Positions 11,473 through 22,140 of a stretch of DNA of 64,000 nucleotides are shown in pieces (within the stretch, counting starts at the first letter, position 1; every line of letters begins with the position of its first letter). Position numbers and translations under genes: made by a program. The stretch covers positions 94,433,784 to 94,497,783 of the forward strand of contig NC_072893.1 in assembly GCF_027943255.1 (NCBI RefSeq), written 5' to 3'. This stretch comes from Anastrepha obliqua. Taxonomy: Eukaryota; Arthropoda; Insecta; Diptera; Tephritidae. The notes beneath the pieces were generated by a model, which had not been told where the DNA came from, ran no database searches, and was given only the letters and a program-made list of their open reading frames with translations.

Positions 11473-12312
11473 CCATCAATTCATCATTTATCAATTCGTC
11501 GCCATTCGCAGCAATTGGGCCTCTGTTACTCAACAACGTGGACAATTTTGCGAAAGAATTTAGGTGTGAAGCCTTTCAAAATACAGCTGGTGCAAGAATT
11601 GAAGCCGAACGACCTACCGCAACGCAGAATTTTTGGTGAATGGGCTCTTGGAAAGTTGACCGAAGATCCACAATTTTATCGAAAAATTGTGTTCAGCGAC
11701 GAAGCTCATTTTTGGATCAATGGGTACGTAAATAAGCAGAATTGTCGAATGGATGTTGGAGTGAAGATCAGCCAGAAGAATTGCAAGAGCTACCAATGTA
11801 TCCAGAAAAGGTCACAGTTTGGTGCGGTTTATGGGCTGGAGGTATCATTGGCAGCATCCTTCAAAGATGCTGCGAATCGTAACGTAACTGTGAATGGTGA
11901 GCGCTACCGTGAAATGATATCCAACTTTTTTTTGCCCAAAATGCAAGAGCTTGACTTGCATGACATGTGGTTTCAGCAAGAATGTGTCACATACCACACA
12001 GCACGCGTAACAATGAACTTGTTGAGAGGCGAGTTCGGTGAACATTTTATGTCACGTTCGGGACCTGTCAATTGGCCACCCAGATCGTGCGATATAACGC
12101 CTTTAGATTATTTTTTGTGGGGCGATGTTAAAGTTCATGTCTATTCAGACAAGCCTGCTTCAATTAACGCATTGGAAGACAACATTAAAGCATTTATATG
12201 TGAGATACCGGCCGAAATATTGGAGAGAGTATGCCAAAATTGGACTAAGCGGATGGACCATTTGAAGCGCAGTCGCGGTCAACATTTGCATGAAATAATC
12301 TTCAAACATTAA
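11473..12312 (+). pseudogene. DD41D (rosa-type) mariner transposase remnant
   Basis: The frame opens within the second helix-turn-helix (RRHSQQLGLCYSTTW) and runs to the C-terminus (RGQHLHEIIFKH). The first catalytic aspartate is seen in FSDEAHF. The second is replaced by glutamate (FQQECVTYHTA, expected QQDGATCHTA). The third is present in CDITPLDYFLWG, 41 residues further on, the spacing of the rosa family. Between about 11745 and 11850 the natural reading (WSEDQPEELQELPMYPEK, then VWCGLWAGGIIG) is in another frame, so two frameshifts cancel and leave a long open frame that does not encode the native core. The first helix-turn-helix and start are missing. Not functional. Confidence 0.8.
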
Positions 12313-12429
12313 ATTATATGGACTGTACTATCGATTTAAATAAAAATTTCATGCATTTTTCTGAATTTTATGTGTGTTTGTTTTGAAAAACTTTCCTATA
12401 GCTTTTAAGAAATCATCCTTTTCATTGCA

Positions 12430-13400
12430 ATATTTATTTATTTATTTAATTAATTAATTAATAGTCTAAAAAATCCAGTATTTCTTACAGACTATGATAA
12501 TCTGGTTTCATGCTGAATAAATTAATCAAAGAAAAATTAAACTTATAATTAACTAGCTTCAATTGTAATGAGTGAAAGAAAAAGATAACCTTTCTTAAAA
12601 TTTACAGAGGAAGATTATTAGATAATATATTACTAAGAGTTTAGTTCAACAATTCATTTAGAACCAATTTGAAGTGATTCTTTGTGGAAGAAAAATCCAG
12701 ACCAGTATGATTTGAAAGCGAATTAAAATCACCCAGAGTTCTAGAAATCGGAACATTGGAAGCATAATTAGTTCTTACCATCCCTAACCAGAAAAAATCA
12801 TGATTCCGTAAACTTCGTTGGGAGTATTGAAATTGATTTTCTCGAGAAGCGATGGGGAGTCAATAACCCCATTTATCAAATCGAAAGGAAAGTCATGGAG
12901 AGAATAGTCCTTCTAATATCTAGTGATTTTAGATTTATGAGCAAGCACCGATTTTGTAGGATGGAATTGGATCAGTGAAATTTAAAGAACGCAAAGCATA
13001 ACGCACAAAAGCTTTCTGGACACGTTCAAGCCTACTAATATGACAAGCATAATAAGGTCTCCAAATAAAAACGGCATAGTGCAACCTCGAACGTATCAGA
13101 GACGTATATAACAACTTTAGAGTATATGGATCAACAAAGGCCGAACTGAAACGTCGAATAAACGCAAGTACGGAAAAAGACTTTGAAATGGTGTGATTTA
13201 AATGTTTTTCGAAAGAGAATTTAGAATCAAATACCACACCAAGATCAGTAATTTCACTTCGATTGGATCAACTAGAACCACAAGGGTATAAGAGTAGGTA
13301 GGAAAAGGGTATAAGAGAATAAGATTTAGAATAAGAAATATAAAAACCCTTGCTTATATTTAAATCTAACTTATTTAAGTAGCTTACAAATTTTATTCAT
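12430..13400 (-). pseudogene. Jockey-clade non-LTR retrotransposon, 3' part
   Basis: On the minus strand, 13237-12935 encodes the thumb region that follows the reverse transcriptase in Jockey elements: LGVVFDSKFSFEKHLNH, FIRRFSSAFVDPYTLK, then RSRLHYAVFIWRPYY and RLERVQKAFVRYALR. After frameshifts the C-terminus is legible near 12850-12650 (TPNEVYG, DFFWLGMVRTNYASN, KNHFKLVLNELLN, stop). A TTTA/ATTA simple repeat at about 12430-12465 may mark the 3' end. A second fragment of the same family is at 36180-36355. No catalytic motif remains. Confidence 0.75.
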
Positions 13401-15322
13401 TCTAAATACGTATATTTAAATAAATAGCAGCCCTGTTCAAATATATGTCGTCACTAGAGCTTTCCGAACCTGACTCTTTTAATATTTTATTAGATTATTT
13501 AACTGGAAAACTAAATCGTTTTCTTGGTAAATGGCAATCCCATTCGAAAAATATTTAAATGAAAGCTTCCCCAGCTCCCTTCGTTTGGTACAGTTATTGC
13601 AAAACCGTTTGCTATTTTGTGGGAAAGTGCATCCTTTAGACCTTCATATATTTCGAAAACAGAATTTAAGAAACAGAAACTAATGAATTTTACGAGTGCC
13701 TTGACTTTTCGTACGAATACTTACAGCGTCATCATGATGTCAACTCTTTGTTGCTGGACTATCTATCTTTTAATATGAAGTTGAGTGCTTAATGCGCTGC
13801 ACAATTCGAAAGCCAGAACTTCATATAACTATGATCGCGGCAGAAGTTGCTTTCGCCTTTGAAAATTAAAGACAATCATTAAGAAGACTATTTTTCTATG
13901 AAATTTGTAATATTATTTCATTTTTCATTTCACATTACAATTGCAGTCTTGTTACAATCTGTGCTTTTACTTTCTTTTCTTTCAATATTTTTATTTAGTT
14001 CTACCCCTTCACTTCCTTGTCGGCAGCTTCAGGACTTTTTTGCTTACGATAATCCAATCTTTTCCATATTTTTTACGAATTTTTATTGTGATATTTTTTC
14101 ATTATTTTTCTCTGGCCTTATGCCGGCATCAGCATCAATTTCCATGCAAATTCACTCCACATCTACAACCAGCATCTACTGTGCTTTTTACTGCTGCAGC
14201 CACCCCCTTGAAGCCTTGAAGGCTGGCACTCCACATTTTGCATTGTGCGCCTTCATTGTTTTACTTTTCGAATATACTCAACTACTTTTTTCGCCGCTGC
14301 CTAGCAATATGATTATCGATTTGTTTTTGCCACTTTTTTCTGCTTCACTGCCGATATCCTCCTTCTCATCTTTATTCACTTCTAATATAATAAGATTATT
14401 TTCTTTTGCAATACAAAGTTTCAATTTCATCCGCTCCTTTGCGACTATCATTTACCTCTCAACTTGGCGCAAACAAACTCACACAAAAGTAACGCGAAAG
14501 AAGAAGACTTCCACATAAAACCGGAAAACAGCAAAATTCCTGCTTACTCTCAGGCGCATGGCGCTTATGCATACTACTCGATGGGAAATGGGCAAAATTT
14601 AATTAAACTGTTTACTTTGTAAGTGACCATATTGAGGCTATACGAGTTTGTATGTAATCTTGCGCTTCGCAATTTTGCGATTTTTTCCCAATTCTTTTCA
14701 TTGCTTTTGCTTCTTACACTGACTTGGTTGGTTTTGTTTGTGTGCACATTTTGTCAACTGTAGTTGTTAGCTTAGACGCCGCGCCGCTACTTATCTCATT
14801 AACGCCAACGCTTTTGACGCAGCACATTTACGCGTTTTTAGAGTTTGTCTGTTACTTCTATGATTTTGTTCCTTTCGCTTGGACTTTTTCATTTACTTCT
14901 TCTCTTTTCTCTTCTTTTTTCAACGGTTCCAATTTGCATTTGTCCAATTTTCGCCGCCATTTTAGAAAATTAATTTTCTTCAACTATATAGTTCCCAGTT
15001 ACACAGTGCTGAAAATAATTTTTTTCTTCCCATTTCGTGGCCAAAATAGTTGCTGACTAAGCGCCTCTGGCAACTCCCTCCGAATTGTGCGGTGTCATTG
15101 ATAACATTTCCACCATCATTACTAACTAAATGCGAAACTTGTTGACTTTTCGATTTCTGTTCGCATTCAGTGAAAGAGGGAGTTACAATCTGCTTTTGTT
15201 GGCACTTTAAGTGATAATTGGATAAATTAGAAGGAATTAAAATGTATTTTATCTTTCTGGGGACCAAATTTTTAATTTGATTTCACTAACGGAGCTTTGA
15301 AAATGTAAATATATATATGTAA
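13401..15322. other. No recognisable gene; pyrimidine-rich plus strand
   Basis: From about 13900 to 15050 the plus strand is markedly rich in C and T, which opens long frames full of F, S and L. The longest is 206 codons at 13898-14518. It shows no family signature, no domain pattern and no clean signal peptide with a mature domain after it. I treat it as a composition artefact rather than a gene. Confidence 0.4.
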
Positions 15323-15324
15323 TA

Positions 15325-16539
15325 GGGCTATGAATAAGTTCGTGCGGTTTTTTTTCGAAATTTGAAACTTTATTGACGTAAAATGGTTACAAATTTAATA
15401 TTCAAAGTATTGTCCATCGCTTACTACTACTTTTTCCCATCTTTCTGGCAATTCACGGATTCCCTTTGTGAAAAATTCGGTCGGTTTTGCCGCAATCCAC
15501 GAATCGATCCATTTTTTGACTTCATCGTAATTACGGAAGTGCTGGTCAGCCAGGCCATGTTGCATCGATCGGAAGAGATAGTAATCGGATGGCGCAAGGT
15601 CTGGACTATACGGCGGGTGGGGTAGGACATCCCATTTGAGCGTTTCTAAGTATGTTTTGACCACTTGTGCAACATGTGGCCGAGCATTGTCATGTTGCAA
15701 AATAACTTTGTCGTGTCTATCGGCGTATTGCGGCCGTTTTTCTCGCAGTGCTCGGCTCAAACGCATCAATTGTCGTCGGTAGACATCCCCCGTAATCGTT
15801 TCATTCGGTTTCAGTAGCTCATAATACACAACACCCAGCTGGTCCCACCAGATACACAGCATAACCTTCAGGCCATGAATATTCTGCGCCGACGTCGATG
15901 TTGAAGCAGGGCCAGGGTATCCATACGTTGCCCGACGTTTTGGATTGTCGTAATGGACCCACTTTTCATCGCCAGTCACAATTCGATGCAAAAAAACCCT
16001 TTCTTTTGTGCCGTTGAAGCAGTTGTTCGCATGCCATAAAACGGCGTTCAACGTCTCTTGGCTTCAATTCATACGGCACCCAATGGCCTACCTTTCGGAT
16101 CATTCCCATGGCTTTTAAACGTTTGGAAATGGTTGATTGATCAACTCCCAAAGTTTTTGCAACCTCTTCTTGCGTTTGAGCCGGATCTTGATCGAGCAAT
16201 TCCTCCAATTCGGTATCCATGAACTTTGGCGGCGCACCCTCGCGTTCTTCGTCTTCCAAGCCAAAATCACCACTTTTAAAGCGTGCAAACCACTTCTGGC
16301 ACGTTCGCTCAGCTAGAGCATGCTCACCATAAACTTCCACCAAGATACGATGACTTTCGGCTGCTTTTTTCTTCATATTAAAGAATTCCCCGCAAAAACA
16401 CATTATTTGGCACGAAATTCGACATTTTCAAGTGTGGTAAAAATATTGTTGTTTACGCTTCAAATAAAAAACTTATACTGACGTTTGTGCCTTACGACAG
16501 TAGCTCTCCAATGAATGTTTGGAAATGTGGATCGATGGA
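15325..16539 (-). mobile_element. Mos1-like mariner, 5'-truncated copy
   Basis: It is nearly identical to the complete element at 22141-23419, in opposite orientation. The 3' terminal repeat is present (GGGCTATGAATAAGTTCGTG from 15325, preceded by TA). At the other end, similarity stops abruptly at about 16539, inside the 5' untranslated region. The last roughly 60 bases, including the 5' terminal repeat, are gone and replaced by unrelated sequence. Without that end it cannot be mobilised by the usual mechanism. Confidence 0.9.
15395..16425 (-). pseudogene. Mos1-like mariner transposase, frameshifted
   Basis: It has the same protein as the intact copy at 22311-23351, with only a few residue differences (for example AERTC for AKRTC, FMDTE for FTDTE, GPAST for GHAST). 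Two lesions are visible by comparison: an 11-base deletion after the 12th codon, near 16383-16388, and a one-base insertion in a run of A at 15990-15996 (seven instead of six). The second lesion splits it into an N-terminal frame (ending KRKGF, then foreign residues) and a C-terminal frame starting again at FLHRIVTGDEKW. All three catalytic aspartates are still encoded, but not in one frame with the DNA-binding domain. Confidence 0.92.
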
Positions 16540-17019
16540 TATTAGTTAGGGCAAATGACTGCCTTCCAACTACCAGGCTAAGACTGAATTGCCCGCCTTC
16601 TGATAGAATGGCTTTATTTTGTACTTTCTTTTTGTCTTCTCATCAATAAAATATATAATTACAACTAAACATTGTTACAAGTAAAAATCAATAACAAAAT
16701 TATAAATTCATAAAAATACTATACAATAAAATTTTGCTTAGGCTGACTTAAATTTTGCTTAGGCAGACTTACTTGACAGTAAGCTATAGTTTTGCTTTGG
16801 AGTGAGGTATCATATGACAGCAAAAATGTATTCGGTGTGTGCCATGTGTTTACTTATGTTTTGGGTTTCAAAAAAAGGAAAAAAGAATTTTGTCATTGAA
16901 ATTAAAGTGTTTATTTGACAACAATGGCATTGACATTGAAATGGTTTACATAATTTAAGTTTGAGTTCATTTACCCTTTAAAAATATACTTAAAGAATTC
17001 GAAAGAAGTTTGAAAGTGA
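16540..17019. other. No recognisable gene
   Basis: AT-rich spacer. Two short repeats of TTTTGCTTAGGC(T/A)GACTTA occur at about 16733-16772. No function is apparent. Confidence 0.4.
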
Positions 17020-17250
17020 AGTGAAGGTACTCTACAATATTCAGAGTTACGTCAACAATAACTGGACGCAGGCCTTTGGCAGACCATGCCATGAAGGTGG
17101 GATGGCCGTATAATGTTAGATGTAGAAACTGCAATCACGAACAATCTAACGAAACAGTTTTTTGCTATCTTTGTGAGTGCCCAAGTGTGGGTGCATTAAG
17201 ACATAGAATACTGAGATGGTGTATCAAAACAGCATCTTTTGACTAATTGG
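17020..17250 (+). pseudogene. Non-LTR retrotransposon, C-terminal zinc-knuckle fragment
   Basis: The plus strand reads TGRRPLADHAMKVGWPYN, then CRNCNHEQSNETVF, then CECPSVGALRHRILRW and a stop after KTASFD at 17244-17246. Cysteines spaced as CxxC and the later CxC pair, between a tract equivalent to LTGH and a tail, are what I/LOA/R1-type second open frames end with. The usual histidine before the last cysteines reads as tyrosine here. It is only about 75 residues long, and no upstream RNase H was found. Confidence 0.55.
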
Positions 17251-17325
17251 GTCTGGACTGTGTCACTCAGACAACGACTCTACCACAAACACATTTAGAA
17301 ATATCTGTGCAATACAATTTTAATC

Positions 17326-18240
17326 ATGGAGCGGTACACAGATACAAAACGCGCAAAAATTTTGAAATTCTATTTTGAGAATAACTCTTCGAATATCTTA
17401 ATTCAGCCTGCGTACTGGCCAAGAGCAATCCTGTATCGAGGGAAAATCCGTATCTTGTGGGAATATTTCAACTGGGCACCGGCCTCAGCGAGTGCATGCA
17501 TTACAGATAATATGGAGACCATTCGTGAAAATTACTGTGAGAACCCCGGGATCTTCTTTCGGCGTCTAGTGAACATCCCGAAACCACTTTATGGAGAATT
17601 ATGAAAAATTACTTGCATTTTCTTCCCTATAATGTACAATTGAATGTTTATTGCCCCTGGTCACTTGGAATATGGCAGAAATATGCTTGAATTGCCCCAA
17701 AAGAGAAAGATGAGAGACAAAGCGCATTTCATTCTCAGTGGTAAATAAATGAAATTATCGATTTTAGGGCACTAAAAATTATCGAATCGTGCATGAAGAA
17801 CCACTGGATGATATTAAAGTCACTTTTTTCAAGTCTCACGAAGGCCGCACCGTACTGTCAATGATGGCCCATATCAATCCATGTTAAGCGAATTTTAGCA
17901 AGCTTTCATCGAAGAAAATCATTTGAGTGATTATTAGTAGTTAATGAATTTATTGATCCCTTGTCTGGTTCATCTCCAGAAACGGCGATTTGGATTAACC
18001 CCTTCTGCCTCCTGATGTAGCAGCGTCGGACTTTTTGCCATGGAAAAGGGAAGCGTGCACTAATAAACTTCAAAGCCCTGCAGACAATATTCGTTAAGAA
18101 GAGCCCGTAACGCCAGGAATGATCCAAAATACTATTATATGAAATTTTCTGAAAGAGATCCCAAATTTGCGTCACTACGTATGTTAAGCAAAGGAAATAG
18201 AAATTGATGAATTTTTCATCAAATTATTAATAGTTCTCTC
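17326..18240 (+). pseudogene. DD41D-type mariner transposase, heavily eroded
   Basis: The start is at 17326 (MERYTDTKRAKILKFYFENN), typical of the N-terminus of rosa-like mariners. Blocks in several frames then follow the family order: a helix-turn-helix part (TIRENYCENPGIFFRR), LHLFPYNVQL, EMRDKAHFIL over the first catalytic region (the aspartate position reads RDKAHF where SDEAHF is expected), and HEEPLDDIKVTFF. Near 17985-18110 comes SRNGDLD, ASDFLPWKREACTNKLQS, equivalent to the region around the third aspartate. The C-terminus is legible as NFLKEIPNLRHYVC. Many stops and frameshifts make it clearly dead. The minus-strand open frame at 17906-18175 is its shadow. Confidence 0.6.
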
Positions 18241-18654
18241 GTGCAAAAATAGATGGAGCATCCTTTGCAAGATGCGTTTACCAATTTTTATGAAATCTTG
18301 GTTATAAGGGGAAAAATATTAAGGTAGACGTTGATATTATTGCTGCTCGTGCCTCATAAAATGGCGACGACTATTTTTTCATCCTAAGCTTTGACACAGG
18401 CACTTAAAACCTTCGGTTTGATAAAATTCTTATTAGGCACATATTTCTGTGGAGAACTCAACTAAAGATAAATATAAATTTAAATAATATTTTGTTGAGG
18501 ATTCTATAAAGCGATTTCAAAAACTGTTCAATTTTTATTTAAGAAACTGGACATTAATATACTTCATAATTATTTACTAATAAATAATAATAATAAATTT
18601 TAAAACGAAGCATTACTTAATTAAAAATATATGATAATATATTTACAAAAGCGG

Positions 18655-18918
18655 GAGTTCGTAGGTTCGAATCTCCGTGCGTAGTAATCAAATAATAGAA
18701 AAAGTGTTTTCTAATAGCGGTCGGCTCTCGGCAGACAATGGTAAACCTCCGAGTGTATACCACGGAAAAGCTCATCAAAAAACCATTTACCGCTCTGAGT
18801 CGACTTAAAACTATAGGTCCCTCCTTCAACTTCAAGTCGCATAACACAAATAGGAGAAAAAGCTTGGCCAAACCCCTAACAGAAGTGTGCGCGCCAATTA
18901 TTTATTTTTATTTATTTG
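18655..18918 (+). mobile_element. tRNA-derived SINE, 5'-truncated (copy C)
   Basis: It begins just before the B-box (GTAGGTTCGAATCTCCGTG); the A-box is missing. The body matches the other copies (TTTCTAATAGCGGTCGGC, CCTCCGAGTGTAT, TATAGGTCCCTCC). It keeps a good 3' end: AACAGAAGTGTGCGCGCCAA followed by TTATTTATTTTTATTTATTT, which shows that the family tail is an A/T simple repeat. Confidence 0.85.
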
Positions 18919-21900
18919 CCTAGTCTAGGTATTTATAGAAAATAAGCACATTTCTTATACTAGATTTTCGTTAAGTGATAGACGGCAACACACATTTATT
19001 TGTGAAAATGAGGCAAGAAAACAAAGAGCAACAAACAAAATTTAACGGGAATAAATGGTAATTTTTACAGAATCATTTTACGTAAACTCACGCTTTTCGT
19101 AAATCACCTTAGTATTGAGACAAAGTCCATTGTGCATACGCATTTGTATGTATTTATTTTTTAGTGGTCTTCTTGGGTACAGTGCTGCCATTCCGTAGTT
19201 TTCGTAAACGCCTTTCTAAAAAAGTAACCGAAGTCAATTGAAATAAATTCATTAAATGTGGTGGCACTAGACCAACAACAAAGTTTTGTAAATTAGGATG
19301 TCACGAGAAAAGAAAGCAGAAAGGAAAAGGAAAGGACGAACTACGTTGAATGGTCAGCATGCAGTTCCGCCAAATCGGAGGAGTTTCAACTAGATGCCAC
19401 TGGTTGCGATGAAAAATAGTCTCCGGTGCCGTAACATTTTTATTGTGCGCGAGAGTTTTATGTTATATGCCTTCGAGTGCCTAGCGCTAATCTGCCCAAA
19501 ACTAGGCCAAAGCCAATGCAGGCTTTAACACAGCCTGCAATTATATATTAAATATTGATGGACTTTTTTCATCCAAGAATTGTCTAGTTCTATTCTAGTC
19601 AGGTTGCGCGGTCCCTATAAGTACATCTACCTACCTGTGTGAACATACTTAACATTTTCCAGTACTCCATCATAAACGGACAAAGCCCATACATATTCAA
19701 ATATTCATATTTGTGCACTGCCTTTGATATCGTGCCTGTTTTCCATAAGCAACACCCAACACTGCCACCATTAATCATGCGAGCACTACAAAAGCACCAG
19801 CTGGCATATGGTAACTGACCCTTCACCAAGCTCTCCATGCTGCCTTATGTTTTGATAAGACATAGAGTAGCAGGCAGCTGTTGCCCAAAGGCTGCCGCGC
19901 TTTTCATCGCATAAACAGAAACGAAATCTATAAATGCTCACATATGCATATTTGTGGTCTCATATGGTATGCTGATACACATATATATGTATGTACACAC
20001 AAAAGTTATTTCATTTAACGGAAAATTACTTTAACGCCTTGTAAATACATACACGCAGAAGAGCGCACACACAAAGGCAACTCTTAAACTTTGGCTGTAG
20101 TTGGAAGGCATCTCGCAGGGGGGCATAGTTACTACTCAACTAGTGCTGTTGTGGCTCGCTGAGTTGCCTCAAAAGCCAACAGGGTGCAACGTCGGCAACC
20201 GGGTCAGCGCCTACACATATGCTACGACTTTAATGCAGTGTGATTGCTACTACAACTTATATGTGTTATACATTTGATTTCAATTTCACATGGTTGTTGC
20301 TACCTACATAAGTTGTTGTTGTAGCTGTAGTCCAAGTGAATTAACTGCTTTCATCCAGTGGCCTCCGAAAAGTGTAAGCACAGCGGTTTTGCCGCTTCGC
20401 GTCACAATGGCGTGCTATTAGCGGCAACACCTGCTGCTTTTCTCAGCAAAACGGTGAAGTGCAGGAATAGTGGATAGCCCGATAGCTGAACTGTTGGATG
20501 GCTGGGCTTCTTCTTAGTCCCACATACGGGTAAAAGGATGAAACAATCTGTGTTTATTTTCGCTTTTTTTTTTTGGTGTGAAAAAAACCGGCATACGTGT
20601 GGTTAAAGTTCACGTTTTTGTGGAGCATTCCGTTTTTAATGTTTGTGGCAATATCTGTGGGATTTTTTGGCTCAACGCCAACATGCCTGCCAACATACTC
20701 AACATACAAAACTCTCTCCCCTCAGACGGGTATATCTACACATGCATACATGTTTCTCACTCCAGCATATTTTTAAATAGGTTGGCAAAAAAAGTAAGGA
20801 CTGCAAAAAAATCAAGCAGCCCTCAGGACCTATGGCCAGAAAATGTATTTAAAAAAATACGCGAATGGTTACATAATATTTTTAGGTGACTGCATTATGA
20901 AAGTGCTATGATTTGGAATAAAATAACGCAAATTTCTTTGACATACATTTTTCAACCCCCACTTTTTCTTGATTCTTTCCACAGAATGGTTCAATCTTAA
21001 TAAATTTTCTTTTTAACTGTTTTTATTATTTCTTTGATATTACAATTGAAAGGGCAGCAACTTCATCGAGCAGTTTGTGAGCGATTGATGTGCTTTGTGC
21101 TTGCGTTACGTATCAATTTTTCAGCAGCATCAATGTTTTTGTCACGATTAACTTAGTAAAAAACTTTTTGAAATATTTTATTATATGTATATTTGAATGA
21201 AGGTAAATTTCATGTAAGCTATAAGCATACATCCATCATTTCGAATAGTGTTAGATGCAGCTAAATATACTTCGTTTTCTTTTTTTAAAATATATCTATC
21301 TTTAGGCGATAAATCAAAAATAAATTCGACAACTTTTTCAATGCAAAATTTTTTTTATTTTTTAATAAATAGTGCCAAAAGAAATGATTTTTAACTAACC
21401 GAGATTGATTCATTTAATAGTCCACTTACTTAGGGTGGCACTCTTAAATTTGTAAATAAGTAAGCTTTTTTATGTACTTTGAAATTCTTCGAATTTACGC
21501 ACTATTTCTTATTCCCAATCTGAAAATTAGCGGAGCGGGAAAAAAGTCTAACGACTACTTCTTCACATATTTTATGAATGCTCCTAAGTACACATACATA
21601 GATATTTGTATATGTGATATTAGAATCATATTTTATTTTAACTATATGAATATACAGAAAATAGCTGGAAAAAAGAACAGCACTAGCTCAAGGCCATTAG
21701 CTGGTTTTACAATAAACTAGGATTAATTACAATATTTGCTAGTCTTATATTTAAAATAAGGAATATATGTGTAATGCAAGTAAACAATATATGTCTAAGT
21801 ATAGGTATATTAAATTAAATGAGCTATGTTACACAGTACAAGAAAGTTAGATATAGTATTAAATTTGATACTGTTGTATTTACTAGAAGTTGTGATGGGA

Positions 21901-22138
21901 GAGCTGTGCCAAAAATCCTTCGCCTGGTACAAGTATTGGTAAACTGGGTGCATTCATCTAGAATATGCTTTACTGATGTTCTAGATTTTTTGTTTTTTTG
22001 TCCCCATTTATTTTATACATCTGTCCATTGACATTAAGTATGTTGTTTAACAATTTGGTCAGGATTTGGCCAGTGGTCAGGAATGGCCAGTATCAAAAGC
22101 GATAAAATTGAAACAAACGAAATAATATACAATAATAA
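18919..22138. other. No recognisable gene
   Basis: About 3.2 kb. The part 19.3-20.6 kb is less AT-rich than its surroundings and could be conserved non-coding or regulatory DNA, but this cannot be judged alone. An open frame at 20578-20889 ends in a lysine-rich stretch and matches nothing known to me. Confidence 0.4.
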
Positions 22139-22140
22139 TA

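Noticed and set aside
13898..14518. 206-codon open frame with a hydrophobic start, resembling a membrane or secreted protein
   Set aside because: It lies in a C/T-rich strand where any frame gives F, S and L; there is no recognisable domain and no sign of codon preference.
14724..15056. 110-codon hydrophobic open frame
   Set aside because: Same composition effect as the neighbouring frame; no family signature.
15383..15625. 80-codon plus-strand frame, also found at 23121-23363 on the minus strand
   Set aside because: Both are antisense shadows of the mariner transposase C-terminus, identical because the elements are near-identical.
20578..20889. 103-codon frame with a lysine-rich end after an AG-like splice site
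   Set aside because: Considered as an exon, but no homologue and no matching donor or further exon can be supported.
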